Assembly (NCBI GenBank): GCA_023419535.1
Contig: JAEZXX010000073.1
Location: 9,035 to 73,034, forward strand
From: Pseudomonadota bacterium
GTDB taxonomy: Bacteria > Pseudomonadota > Alphaproteobacteria > Rhizobiales > Rhizobiaceae
Reading direction: 5' to 3'
DNA: 64,000 bases
Below, piece after piece: positions 45,574 through 54,251 of the stretch. The notes under the pieces are model-generated. The model was given only the letters and a program-made list of their open reading frames with translations. It made no database searches and was not told the origin of the DNA. A program made the translations under genes and the position numbers. Position 1 is the stretch's first letter. The number at the start of each line of letters is the position of its first letter.

Positions 45574-46188
45574 TCAGGGCCGCAGGCGCCGGTAGACGAG
45601 GACGCGGGCGGGCGGCAGGTTCATCTTCACCCAGGGCGCGATCTCCACGCGCGCGCCCAGGCGCTCGGCCCTCACGGGCAGCGTCGGCGAATAGGTGAAC
45701 TGGATGAAGGGCGCCCCGACCGGCATGCGGGCCAGATGGTTGCGCAGCGCCGCCTCGCGCTCCGCCTCGCCGCGAGCCATCAGGGGCAGGCTGGACACCA
45801 CGGCGGCGATCGGCCGCCCCGCCAGCGCCCGCTCGAAGGCCTCGCCCGGCTCGTAGGCGTCGCCTTCGACGATCGTCGCGCCCTTGAAGCGACGTGCGAG
45901 AAGCAGGCAGAAGTCCGGCGAATATTCCAGAAGGACCAGACGGTCGGCCGCGATCCCGCGGTCGAGGATCGCCTGCGTCATCACCCCGGTGCCGGGACCG
46001 AGTTCCACCACGACCGCCTCCGGCGCCAGGGGCTCCGGCACGTGTTCCGCCATCGCTCTGGCCAGGGCCTTGGAGGAGGGAAAGACCGCACCGACCTTCA
46101 GGGGATCGCGCAACCAGCTCCGCAGGAAGCTGCCCTGCGATCCACGCTCGGGGGACGCTTCGGGGCGGACGCGGGGTCGAAGCGGCAT
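45574..46188 (-). CDS. PmtA-type SAM-dependent methyltransferase (copy 2)
   Basis: A 204-aa class I methyltransferase closely resembling its downstream neighbour: SFLRSWLRDPLKVGAVFPSS (compare NPGKMGAIAASS), motif I VVELGPGTGVMT, LLEYSPDF after strand 2 and the same C-terminal NLPPARVLVYRR. Conserved features match rhizobial PmtA, and pmtA next to dnaJ is a known rhizobial arrangement, so this copy is the better candidate for true PmtA. ATG 46188 has AGGAG 6 bases upstream; the frame opens to 46239. Lipid substrate is inferred, not shown. Confidence 0.82.
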   Translation of the reverse strand: MPLRPRVRPEASPERGSQGSFLRSWLRDPLKVGAVFPSSKALARAMAEHVPEPLAPEAVVVELGPGTGVMTQAILDRGIAADRLVLLEYSPDFCLLLARRFKGATIVEGDAYEPGEAFERALAGRPIAAVVSSLPLMARGEAEREAALRNHLARMPVGAPFIQFTYSPTLPVRAERLGARVEIAPWVKMNLPPARVLVYRRLRP

Positions 46189-46284
46189 CCGTTCTCCTCT
46201 CGGACGGACCGGCGCGATGCCGATACCTGAGTTCCTCACCTCGGTCCCCCGGGCGGGCCGGGTCGCCTGTCCCTTATGCCCGCA

Positions 46285-47433
46285 TCAGGCCCGCGTGTCT
46301 CCGAGACCTTCGAAGAACTCGCGCATCCGTGATAGAAAACCCGCCGATTGGGGCGAATTGTCGGAGGAGGAGATTTCCTCGAACTCCTCCAGCAGCTCGC
46401 GCTGGCGGCGCGACAGGTTCTGCGGCGTCTCGATCGACACCTGGATGAACAGGTCGCCCGTCTGGGCCGAGCGCAGGACGGGCATGCCCTTGCCGCGCAC
46501 GCGGAACTGCTTGCCGGACTGCGTTCCCTCCGGAACCTTCACGCGCGTCGACAGCCCGTCGAGCGTCGAGACCTCGAACTGCCCGCCGAGCGCGGCGGTG
46601 GTCATCGAGATCGGCACCTTGGCGAAGAGGTCGGCGCCGTCCCGCTGGAAGAACTCGTGGGGGCGCACCGACAGGAAGATGTAGAGATCGCCCGCCGGCC
46701 CGCCGCGCAGCCCCGCCTCGCCTTCGCCCGCAAGGCGGATGCGCGTGCCGTCCTCGATGCCGGCCGGGATGTTGACCGAAAGGTTGCGCTCCTCGGGCAG
46801 GCGGCCGTCGCCGCCGCACTTGTCGCACGGGTCGGTGATCGTCTCGCCGCGGCCCTGGCAGGTCGGACAGGTGCGCTCGACGGCGAAGAACCCTTGCGCC
46901 GCGCGGATGCGCCCGGCGCCGCCGCAGGTGGCGCAGGTGCGGGCCGCCGTTCCGGCCTTGGCGCCGGTGCCCGTGCAGGCGTCGCACTGGATCGTCGTCG
47001 GCACGCGGATCTCGGCGGTCTTGCCGGCGAACGCCTCCTCCAGCCCGATCTCCATGTTGTAGCGCAGGTCCGAGCCGCGCTCGCGGCCCGACGCCCCTTG
47101 GGGGCGCCCGCGCCGCTGGCCCATCATCTCGCCGAAGATGTCGTCGAAGATGTCGGCCATGGAGGAGGAGAAGTCGCCGCGGAAGCCGCCGCCACCGCCG
47201 CCGTTCTGGAAGGCGGCATGGCCGAACCGGTCGTAGGCCGCCCGCTTCTGCGGGTCCTTCAGGACTTCGTAGGCCTCGCCGATTTCCTTGAACCGGCGCT
47301 CGGCCTCCGTGTCGCCGGGGTTCCGGTCGGGATGATACTGCATCGCGAGCTTGCGGAAGGAAGCCTTGAGGGTCTTCTCGTCGCAGGTCTTCGCGACGCC
47401 GAGGACTTCGTAATAGTCGACCTTGACGGACAA
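46285..47433 (-). CDS. dnaJ: Chaperone protein DnaJ
   Basis: Hsp40 co-chaperone of DnaK, 382 residues. Domains in order: J domain (VDYYEVLGVAK start, HPD at 34-36), Gly/Phe-rich linker (GHAAFQNGGGGGGFRGDF), zinc-finger region with four CxxCxGxG-type repeats (CDACTGTG, CATCGGAG, CPTCQGRG, CDKCGGDG), and the C-terminal substrate-binding domains ending in FFEGLGDTRA. The start is a TTG at 47433 because the VDYYEVLG motif must be near the N-terminus; the frame opens to 47616. dnaK is not adjacent. Two PmtA-like genes follow on the same strand. Confidence 0.96.
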   Translation of the reverse strand: MSVKVDYYEVLGVAKTCDEKTLKASFRKLAMQYHPDRNPGDTEAERRFKEIGEAYEVLKDPQKRAAYDRFGHAAFQNGGGGGGFRGDFSSSMADIFDDIFGEMMGQRRGRPQGASGRERGSDLRYNMEIGLEEAFAGKTAEIRVPTTIQCDACTGTGAKAGTAARTCATCGGAGRIRAAQGFFAVERTCPTCQGRGETITDPCDKCGGDGRLPEERNLSVNIPAGIEDGTRIRLAGEGEAGLRGGPAGDLYIFLSVRPHEFFQRDGADLFAKVPISMTTAALGGQFEVSTLDGLSTRVKVPEGTQSGKQFRVRGKGMPVLRSAQTGDLFIQVSIETPQNLSRRQRELLEEFEEISSSDNSPQSAGFLSRMREFFEGLGDTRA

Positions 47434-47674
47434 AGCTCTTGGCTCTCGGCGGTTCGATTTCAGACGTCGGCGAAGGCGGCGGACCTGTCGGCCCGCAAGA
47501 ATTGTTGCCGATCTGCGAAGACCGGACCTCGCCCGATATGGGCACGTGGCCCCGCCGTTACCATAGGGCTCGCCGGAGCGGAAGATCGGCCCGTCCCGGC
47601 CACAGGCCCGACACAAGTCTCGCCCCTATGCTTTCGCCGGGATGGTTCTCACGGCGGGGCTTTGCAGGATGCGG

Positions 47675-48892
47675 ATGTGGTTGACGGCGCTGTGCGTGGC
47701 GCTTGCGCTGACCGGAGCGAAGGGCGCATCGGCCCAGGGTGTGGAGGCCGGTTTCCGGCCGTTCCTTGAGAGCGAGATCTGGCCGCAGGCGCGGGCGCAG
47801 GGCGTGTCGCGTTCGACCTTCGACGCCGCGCTCGGGACCGTGCGCCCGAATCTGCGCCTGCCCGATCTCGTCCTGCCCGGCCAAGCGGCGGGCGTTTCGG
47901 AGAACCAGCATCAGGCCGAGTTCCAGAGCCCGCACGCCTATTTCAATTCCATCGGCGGCGTCGTCTCGCGCGGGCGCTCGCTGCTCCAAGAGCATGCCGG
48001 TCTCCTGCAGCGGATCGAGCAGCGCTACGGCGTGCCGGGGCCGATCGTCGTCGCGGTCTGGGGCCGGGAATCGGCCTTCGGCTCGGCCTCGATCCCGCAC
48101 GACGCCTTCGAGGTGCTGGCGACCAAGGCCTATCTGGCGCGAAGGCGCGAGATGTTCGCCGCCGAGCTGATCGCGGCCCTGCGGATCGTGGAAGAGGGTC
48201 ACAAGGCGCCTGCGCAGATGAAATCCTCGTGGGCGGGCGCGCTCGGCCAGCCGCAGTTCATGCCGACGAAGTTCCTCGAGCTCGCGGTGGACTTCGACGG
48301 TGACGGACGCAAGGACATCTGGAACTCGGTCCCCGACACCCTGGCCTCGATCGCCAACTATCTGCGCCAGTCGGGCTGGGTGCCAGGACGCGACTGGGGC
48401 TTCGAGGCGAACGTGCCAGACAACGTCTCCTGCACGCTGGAGGGGCCTGACCAGGGTCGGCCGATCTCCCAGTTCGTCGGTTCGGGCGTCACCCGCGTCT
48501 CGGGCCGCCCCTTCCCCGCGAACGAGGCGAACGCGCAAGGATTCCTCCTGATGCCCGCGGGCCGCTACGGACCGGCCTTCGTCGCCACGCCGAACTTCTA
48601 CGTCATCAAGGAATACAACAACTCCGACCTCTACGCGCTCTTCATCGGCCATGCGGCCGACCGGATGCGAGGCGGCGGCGCCTTCCAGGGCGACTGGGCG
48701 CGGGTGGACGGACTGACGCGCGGCGACGTCGCACGCATGCAGGATCGGCTGGTGGCGAGAGGCAACGACGTCGGCGGCGTGGACGGGCTGCCCGGCTTCA
48801 AGACCCGACGGTCGATCGGGGCGTTCCAGGAGGCGTCCGGCGTCCCCGCGACCTGCTGGCCGAGCCGCGAGTTGAAGAACCGGCTCGGCTGA
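47675..48892 (+). CDS. Lytic murein transglycosylase, MltB type with peptidoglycan-binding domain
   Basis: A 405-aa periplasmic enzyme that cleaves glycan strands of peptidoglycan. A signal peptide (WLTALCVALALTGAKGASAQ) precedes an SLT_2/MltB catalytic domain: AVWGRESAFGS with catalytic Glu132, SSWAGALGQPQFMPTKFLEL, DGDGRKDIWNSVPDTLASIA and NYLRQSGWVPGRDWG. A PG_binding_1 domain ends the protein (RMQDRLVARGNDVGGVDGLP, then GFKTRRSIGAFQEASG). Three in-frame ATGs compete (47642, 47669, 47675); AGGA sits 5 bases before 47675. It is divergent from dnaJ and tail to tail with the protease gene. Confidence 0.93.
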   Translation: MWLTALCVALALTGAKGASAQGVEAGFRPFLESEIWPQARAQGVSRSTFDAALGTVRPNLRLPDLVLPGQAAGVSENQHQAEFQSPHAYFNSIGGVVSRGRSLLQEHAGLLQRIEQRYGVPGPIVVAVWGRESAFGSASIPHDAFEVLATKAYLARRREMFAAELIAALRIVEEGHKAPAQMKSSWAGALGQPQFMPTKFLELAVDFDGDGRKDIWNSVPDTLASIANYLRQSGWVPGRDWGFEANVPDNVSCTLEGPDQGRPISQFVGSGVTRVSGRPFPANEANAQGFLLMPAGRYGPAFVATPNFYVIKEYNNSDLYALFIGHAADRMRGGGAFQGDWARVDGLTRGDVARMQDRLVARGNDVGGVDGLPGFKTRRSIGAFQEASGVPATCWPSRELKNRLG

Positions 48893-48896
48893 GGCG

Positions 48897-50399
48897 TCAG
48901 CGGGTGCCGAGGCAGACGATGGGCAGGATCGAATCCTGGACGTTTGCGGTCGCGTCCGGCACGCTCTGGAGGTCGAGGGTCTCGTCGGCGACGCGGTAGT
49001 CGATGTCGCTCGCCTTCAGGAACCGCGTCGCGGCGTCCGGACGGATGGCGAAGTTGATCGACTGCGGAATGTCGCCCGTGAGGTCCGCGACGGCGACCGC
49101 GTTGAGCTTGGCCGTCACCACGCCGACGACGCGCCCGGCGAGGTCGATGACCGGGCCGCCCGAATTGCCGGGCTGAACGGCGGCCGAGATCTGGATGTAG
49201 TTCGGGTCGTTCATCAGGCCGAGGAGCGAGGAGATGTTGCCGCGCGTCACGTTCAGCGAGTCGGCGAGGATCGAGCGCAGCGGGTAGCCGAGGGCGAGGA
49301 TGTCCTCGCCCAGGCGCGGCTTGCCCTCGACGATCGCCAGCGGCTCGCCGAGATCGGCGCCGTCGATCTTCACCAGCGCCAGATCGTTCTCCTCGTCGAC
49401 CAGAACCTGCGAGGCCGCGCCGAACTCGCCGACGAGGACGGTCTTGCAGGCGTTGGCGACATGCGCGTTGGTCATCAGCCAGCCGTCGCTCGACACGACG
49501 AAGCCGGTGCCCGAGCCGTCGAAGCCGGGCGAGGCCTCCTGCTCCCGCGTCTCGCCCGGAACCGCACGCACGCCGGCCATCTCGGGGCCGGAGAAGGCGA
49601 GGGAGAAGGAATCGTCGGGGCGAAGACCCGCGACGAGCCCGCCGTCCATCGGCAGCGCGAAGGGCTCGAACGAGTTCGAGGCGACGGCGATATAGGGGGC
49701 GAAATGCTTCGCGAGCTCGGGCGCGTAGGACACGGAGAAGCCGCGCAGGTCCTCGCCCTCGCCGTCGAAGCGGATGTAGAAGTCGCGCCCGTCCTCGCGG
49801 CCGGTGAGGATGAAGTGGTCGCCGACGAAGTCCGCACGCTCGACGAATTTCGCGGCGCTCTCCTCCGACAGGATCTCGAAGATGTCGGGAAGGCTGTAGC
49901 CCTCCTCGTTGAAGCGAACGGTCTCGATCTCGACGCGCCCGTCCGGCGAACGCCACATCGATCCGACCTCGGTGCGGCCGACCGATGTCACCTCGCCGAG
50001 CGGGAGGCCGAGGCGGACGCCGGTGTTGCTGTCCTCGACCCATTCGAAGCCGACGGCCTCCACCGCCAGATCGCTGGCGGCGACGAGCGACTGGAGGAAC
50101 CGCTCGTTCATCACGCCATCGGCGGCGAATCCGTGGCGGGCCTGGAAGCCGCGGATGGCCTCCAGCGTCTGCGGACCGACGCGTCCGTCGAAGCGGCCGT
50201 CATAGTCGCCCGTCCAGGCGAGGCGCATCTGCAGCCCCTGGCGGAATTCGACGTCGGTGTTGTCGTTGTATGCGGAAGCGAGGTCGGACGTCTCGGACAT
50301 GGTCGCCGCATGCGCCGGCGCGACGACGGAGATCGACGTGGCCGCCGCAGCCGCGAACACGACGGAGGCGGCCAGAACTGCCTTCAGCGAACGCCCCAT
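48897..50399 (-). CDS. Secreted trypsin-like serine protease with N-terminal peptidoglycan-binding domain
   Basis: A 500-aa exported protein. Signal peptide (residues 1-32, cleavage near AHAA), then a PG_binding_1 domain (about 52-110: EFRQGLQMRLAWTGDYDGRF, VGPQTLEAIRGFQARHG), a middle domain of about 170 residues I do not recognise (residues 115-285), and a trypsin-fold protease domain (290-480). Catalytic triad: His313 in MTNAHVANA, Asp339 in EENDLALVKI, Ser413 in QPGNSGGPV. GNSGGP is as in DegP/HtrA, but no PDZ domain is present. ATG 50399 is preceded by CGGAG; the frame opens to 50468. A strong -35 lies upstream. Confidence 0.88.
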   Translation of the reverse strand: MGRSLKAVLAASVVFAAAAATSISVVAPAHAATMSETSDLASAYNDNTDVEFRQGLQMRLAWTGDYDGRFDGRVGPQTLEAIRGFQARHGFAADGVMNERFLQSLVAASDLAVEAVGFEWVEDSNTGVRLGLPLGEVTSVGRTEVGSMWRSPDGRVEIETVRFNEEGYSLPDIFEILSEESAAKFVERADFVGDHFILTGREDGRDFYIRFDGEGEDLRGFSVSYAPELAKHFAPYIAVASNSFEPFALPMDGGLVAGLRPDDSFSLAFSGPEMAGVRAVPGETREQEASPGFDGSGTGFVVSSDGWLMTNAHVANACKTVLVGEFGAASQVLVDEENDLALVKIDGADLGEPLAIVEGKPRLGEDILALGYPLRSILADSLNVTRGNISSLLGLMNDPNYIQISAAVQPGNSGGPVIDLAGRVVGVVTAKLNAVAVADLTGDIPQSINFAIRPDAATRFLKASDIDYRVADETLDLQSVPDATANVQDSILPIVCLGTR

Positions 50400-50442
50400 G
50401 ATCTCCGAGCCCCTTCCAGTCTTTCGACGCAAGAGGAACGCG

Positions 50443-50484
50443 GGATCGACGATTTCGATCCATGCCATGTTAAGGCTTTGTCAA
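50443..50484 (-). promoter_or_regulatory. Candidate promoter with overlapping inverted repeat for the protease gene
   Basis: On the minus strand a perfect TTGACA -35 box lies at 50479-50484. At the matching -10 distance (17 bp, 50456-50461) the sequence is GGATCG, a poor -10, and it is one arm of an inverted repeat GGATCG/CGATCC (arms 50443-50448 and 50456-50461, 7-bp spacer). The promoter may therefore need an activator or use a special sigma factor. About 44 bp upstream of the ATG. Confidence 0.35.
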
Positions 50485-50629
50485 GAGGTTACGTGCAGCG
50501 ATCGCCTTTGAATGAAATTTTCCTGTGGGGAGCGTCTTCGGGCGCGGCCCATCATCGATGATCCGGGGCGTCGAGTGCCCTCGCGGACCCCGAGTTGACC
50601 GGTCCGCGCGGCCGGATTACCTCACCGTC

Positions 50630-51145
50630 ATGACGATCAAGCCGCTCATCATCCTCCCCGATCCGATCCTTCGTCAGGTTTCCGCGCCGCTGGAGCGTGT
50701 CGACGACGCCGTGCGCGCCCTCGCCGACGACATGCTGGAGACGATGTACGACGCGCCGGGCATCGGGCTCGCCGGCATCCAGATCGGCGAGCCGCTGCGC
50801 ATCGTCACGATCGACCTCTCCAAGGAGGACGAGGAGAAGCGGCCCCAGGTGTTCCTCAATCCGGAGATCGTCCGGCGCTCGGACGACGCCTCGGTCTACG
50901 AGGAGGGGTGCCTGTCGATCCCGGACTATTACGCCGAGGTCGAGCGCCCCGCGACGATCACGGTCCGCTATCTCGACCTCAGCGGCGAGAGCCGGGAGAT
51001 CGAGGCCGATGGACTCCTCGCCACCTGCCTGCAGCACGAGATCGACCATCTCGACGGCGTGCTCTTCATCGACCACATCTCCAAGCTGAAGCGCGAGATG
51101 GTGGTGAAGAAGTTCACCAAGGCGGCCAAGAGGGCGGTGGCCTGA
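50630..51145 (+). CDS. def: Peptide deformylase
   Basis: Removes the N-formyl group from new proteins; a 171-aa metalloenzyme. Motif 1 is GIGLAGIQIG (usual GIGLAAPQV form, Gly in place of the second Ala), motif 2 EEGCLS with metal ligand Cys94, and motif 3 QHEIDHL with His136, catalytic Glu137 and His140. ATG 50630 follows the family N-terminus TIKPLIILPDPILR. fmt begins 34 bp later and truA overlaps fmt, so def-fmt-truA form one operon for initiator-tRNA/protein N-terminus and tRNA modification. An ATCATCGATGAT palindrome (50551-50562) lies about 70 bp upstream. Confidence 0.95.
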   Translation: MTIKPLIILPDPILRQVSAPLERVDDAVRALADDMLETMYDAPGIGLAGIQIGEPLRIVTIDLSKEDEEKRPQVFLNPEIVRRSDDASVYEEGCLSIPDYYAEVERPATITVRYLDLSGESREIEADGLLATCLQHEIDHLDGVLFIDHISKLKREMVVKKFTKAAKRAVA

Positions 51146-51179
51146 TCCCTTCCGCCGCGATCGCATCGAAGGGCGGGCG

Positions 51180-52133
51180 ATGAGCCTCAAAATCGTCTTC
51201 ATGGGCACGCCGGCCTTCTCGGTGCCGACGCTCGACGCTATGGCCGCGGCCGGTCACGAGATCGTCTGCGCCTACACCCAGCCGCCGCGCCCGGCGGGCC
51301 GGCGCGGCCTGTCGCCGACGCCCTCGCCCGTCGCGGGCCGCGCCAGCGAACTCGGGATCGAGGTCCGCCATCCCTTGTCGCTGAAGGGGGCGGACGAGCA
51401 GGCGGCCTTCGGGGCGCTCGGCGGCGACCTCGCCATCGTCGTCGCCTACGGCCTGCTGCTGCCCAGGCCCATCCTCGAGGCGCCCCGCTTCGGCGCGCTG
51501 AACGGCCACGCCTCGCTGCTGCCCCGCTGGCGGGGCGCTGCGCCCATCCAGCGCGCGATCGAGGCGGGGGACGCGGAGACGGGCGTCATGGTCATGCGGA
51601 TGGAGGAGGGGCTCGACACCGGACCCGTCGCGGTGACGCGGCGGACGGCGATCGGCCTGGCGGAGACGGCGGGCGATCTGCACGACCGGCTCTCGATTCT
51701 GTGCGCGCAGGGCATGGTCGAGGCGCTGGCCCGGCTGGAGGCCGGGACGCTCGCCTTCGAGACCCAGGAAGCGATCGCGCAGCGGACGGGCCGCGAAACG
51801 CTCTATGCCCGCAAGATCGACAAGGCCGAGGCACGGATCGACTTCTCGGACGATGCCGCGCGCATCGCGGCGCGGATCAACGCCTTCTCGCCCTTTCCCG
51901 GCGCCTGGACGCAGATGGATTTCGGCGCCGGGCCCGAGAGGGTGAAGCTGCTGCGCGCCGCCGTCGCCGATGGTTCCGGCGAGCCGGGCGCCCCGCTCGA
52001 CGGCGGGCGCCTCATCGCCTGCGGGACGGGCGCCGTCAGGCTCCTCGAACTCCAGCGGGCCGGCGGCAAGGCGATGGACGCCGGCACCTTCTTCCGCGGC
52101 AGCGCGCTCGCCTCGCACGCCCCGGTCGGCTGA
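51180..52133 (+). CDS. fmt: Methionyl-tRNA formyltransferase
   Basis: Formylates initiator Met-tRNA using 10-formyl-THF. The 317-aa protein has the N-terminal formyltransferase domain with VFMGTPAFSVPTLDAM, the folate/catalytic segment NGHASLLPRWRGAAPIQRAI and MRMEEGLDTGPV (Asn, His and Asp of the catalytic trio), and the C-terminal tRNA-binding domain around YARKIDKAEARIDFSDDA and INAFSPFPGAWT. It follows def by 34 bp and overlaps truA by one base (TGATG). Confidence 0.96.
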   Translation: MSLKIVFMGTPAFSVPTLDAMAAAGHEIVCAYTQPPRPAGRRGLSPTPSPVAGRASELGIEVRHPLSLKGADEQAAFGALGGDLAIVVAYGLLLPRPILEAPRFGALNGHASLLPRWRGAAPIQRAIEAGDAETGVMVMRMEEGLDTGPVAVTRRTAIGLAETAGDLHDRLSILCAQGMVEALARLEAGTLAFETQEAIAQRTGRETLYARKIDKAEARIDFSDDAARIAARINAFSPFPGAWTQMDFGAGPERVKLLRAAVADGSGEPGAPLDGGRLIACGTGAVRLLELQRAGGKAMDAGTFFRGSALASHAPVG

Positions 52134-52921
52134 TGCCGCGCTACAAGCTCACCGTCGAGTACGACGGCGCGCCCTATTGCGGCTGGCAACGCCAGGCGAA
52201 CGGCCTTTCGGTGCAGGGCGCGCTGGAGATCGCGCTCGCCGATTTCGCGGGCCAGCCGGTCACCGTCTTCGGCGCGGGCCGCACGGATGCCGGGGTTCAC
52301 GCCACGGGGCAGGTGGCCCATGTCGACCTCCCGCAGGAGCGACGCGACGGGACGGTGCGCGATGCGCTGAACGCGCGGCTGCGCGAGGCGGGCGGCGTCG
52401 CGATCCTGTCCGCCGAGCGGGTGCCGGACGATTTCGACGCGCGTTTCTCGGCGAGAAAGCGGCATTATCTCTACCGCATCCTCAATCGCCGCCCGCCGCC
52501 GACACTGCTCAAGGGCAAGGTCTGGTGGTGCTGGCGCCGGCTCGACGTCGGGGCGATGCACGAGGCCGCGCAGCGGCTTCTGGGCACGCACGACTTCACC
52601 ACCTTCCGCTCCACCCACTGCCAGGCCAAGAACCCGGTGCGCACGCTGGAGCGACTGGACGTCGTCGCCTCGGGCGACGAGGTCCACATCCGCGCCTCGG
52701 CCCAGTCCTTCCTGCACAACCAGATTCGCTCGCTGGCGGGCTCGCTCAAGCTCGTCGGCGAGCATCGCTGGAGTGCCGACGACCTCGTCGCGGCCTTGGC
52801 GGCGAAGGACCGCAAGCGCTGCGGCCCCGTGGCCCCGCCGGACGGGCTGTATCTGACGAAGGTCGACTACGCCGGGGCGCCGTCCGCGGAGGCGAACCAC
52901 CGGACGACGAAGTCCTCGTAG
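52133..52921 (+). CDS. truA: tRNA pseudouridine(38-40) synthase
   Basis: Forms pseudouridine at positions 38-40 of many tRNAs. The 262-aa length is normal; the catalytic Asp52 is in GAGRTDAGVHA, and YDGAPYCGWQRQ, RHYLYRILNRR and SFLHNQIRSLAGSLKLVG are conserved. The start overlaps the fmt stop. The last 55 bp (52867-52921) overlap the C-terminal coding region of the convergent dapE gene, so both proteins share coding DNA on opposite strands. Confidence 0.96.
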   Translation: MPRYKLTVEYDGAPYCGWQRQANGLSVQGALEIALADFAGQPVTVFGAGRTDAGVHATGQVAHVDLPQERRDGTVRDALNARLREAGGVAILSAERVPDDFDARFSARKRHYLYRILNRRPPPTLLKGKVWWCWRRLDVGAMHEAAQRLLGTHDFTTFRSTHCQAKNPVRTLERLDVVASGDEVHIRASAQSFLHNQIRSLAGSLKLVGEHRWSADDLVAALAAKDRKRCGPVAPPDGLYLTKVDYAGAPSAEANHRTTKSS

Positions 52922-54078
52922 ATCCGCGTCAGGGTCTCCAGGTCCTCCAGCGGCACGCGCTCGTCCACCATGTGCATGGTCGAGCCGACGAGGCCGAACT
53001 CCACCACCGGGCAGACAGTCTTGATGAAGCGCGCGTCCGAGGTGCCGCCCGTCGTCGACATGTCCGGGCGGCGCCCGGTGACGGCGTGGATCGCCTCGCC
53101 GATCGAGCGCGTCAGGTCGCCCTCGGCCGTCAGGAACGCATCGGCGTTGGTCGGCATGCAGTCGAGGCGCACCGTGACGCCGCGGGCCGACCATTCCGCC
53201 GGCACCGCATCGTCGAGGCGGCGGCGCAGCTCGGCCTCCAGCGTCGCCGCGCTCCAAAGATCGTTGTGGCGGATGTTGAAGGCGAGGCTCGCCTTCGCCG
53301 GGATGACGTTGCCGGCCCGGTTGCCCGTGTCGACCGTGGTGATCTCCAGGTTCGAGGGCTGGAAGGCCTCCGTCCCCGCGTCGAGCGGCTCGCGCTGCAG
53401 CGCCTCCATGACGGCGGGCAGGACGCGCATGGGGTTCGCCGCGCGGTCCGGATAGGCGGCGTGGCCCTGACGCCCGGCGACCGTGACGGTGCCCGACAGC
53501 GAGCCGCGCCGGCCGACCTTGACCATGTCGCCGATCAGCTTCGAGCTCGTCGGCTCGCCGACGACGCAGGCGTCGAACCGGTGGCCGCGCCGGGTCGCGA
53601 AGTCGAGGAGCTTCACCGTTCCGTTGACCGCCGGGCCCTCCTCGTCGCCCGTGACGAGCAGAGAGAGCGTCCCCTCTGGCAGTTCACCCCGCGTCGCGAG
53701 GCGCGCGATCGCGGCGACGAAGCAGGCGATGCCGCCCTTCATGTCGACCGCGCCGCGCCCGTGGATCTCACCGTCCTCGATCGTGGCCGAGAAGGGCGGG
53801 TGGCGCCAGGACGCCTCGTCGCCCGGCGGTACGACGTCGGTGTGGCCGGCGAAGGCGAGATGGCGGGCGTCGTTCGTACCAGCCGTCCCGCGCACCGCGA
53901 GGAGGTTTTCCACGTCCGGCGTGCCGGCCTCGCGGAAGACCGGACGCTCGATCGAGAAGCCGAGCGGCTCCAGCATCGCCTGGAGAGCGGTCAGCGCGCC
54001 GCCCTCGTCGGGCGTCACCGAAGCGCAGCGGATCAGGGCGGCGAGGTTCTGGACGGGGTCGGTCGCGAGCTTGGTCAT
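52867..54078 (-). CDS. dapE: Succinyl-diaminopimelate desuccinylase
   Basis: Hydrolyses N-succinyl-LL-2,6-diaminopimelate in lysine and meso-DAP synthesis; zinc enzyme of the M20 family, 403 aa from ATG 54078 (CAGGA 5-6 bases upstream; the frame opens to 54282). Metal ligands: His79 in FAGHTDVVPPGD, Asp112 in DMKGG and the Glu146-Glu147 pair in TGDEEGPA; the closing HMVDERVPLEDLE supplies the last His. The dimerisation lid lies at about 180-290. It functions with dapD at 57.5 kb. The 55-bp tail overlap with truA is unusual. Confidence 0.96.
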   Translation of the reverse strand: MTKLATDPVQNLAALIRCASVTPDEGGALTALQAMLEPLGFSIERPVFREAGTPDVENLLAVRGTAGTNDARHLAFAGHTDVVPPGDEASWRHPPFSATIEDGEIHGRGAVDMKGGIACFVAAIARLATRGELPEGTLSLLVTGDEEGPAVNGTVKLLDFATRRGHRFDACVVGEPTSSKLIGDMVKVGRRGSLSGTVTVAGRQGHAAYPDRAANPMRVLPAVMEALQREPLDAGTEAFQPSNLEITTVDTGNRAGNVIPAKASLAFNIRHNDLWSAATLEAELRRRLDDAVPAEWSARGVTVRLDCMPTNADAFLTAEGDLTRSIGEAIHAVTGRRPDMSTTGGTSDARFIKTVCPVVEFGLVGSTMHMVDERVPLEDLETLTRIYEDFVVRWFASADGAPA

Positions 54079-54251
54079 GGCGTCCTGATAGCCGCCGGCC
54101 AAACGTTCGCCAAGCTGAACGAGGGACGCCGGGCCGCCACGTGCAGGTTTCGCGACGCGCCACCTCCCGGATCGTGCCGCGACTGTGCCTTCTTTTGGCC
54201 CCGTTTCGCGTCGATCCCATGCGTCGGGATCAACGGCACGAGGGCCGAGGC

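Noticed and set aside
50551..50562. 12-bp palindrome ATCATCGATGAT upstream of def
   Set aside because: Short self-complementary strings of this size occur by chance at a useful rate; no second copy or promoter was seen beside it.
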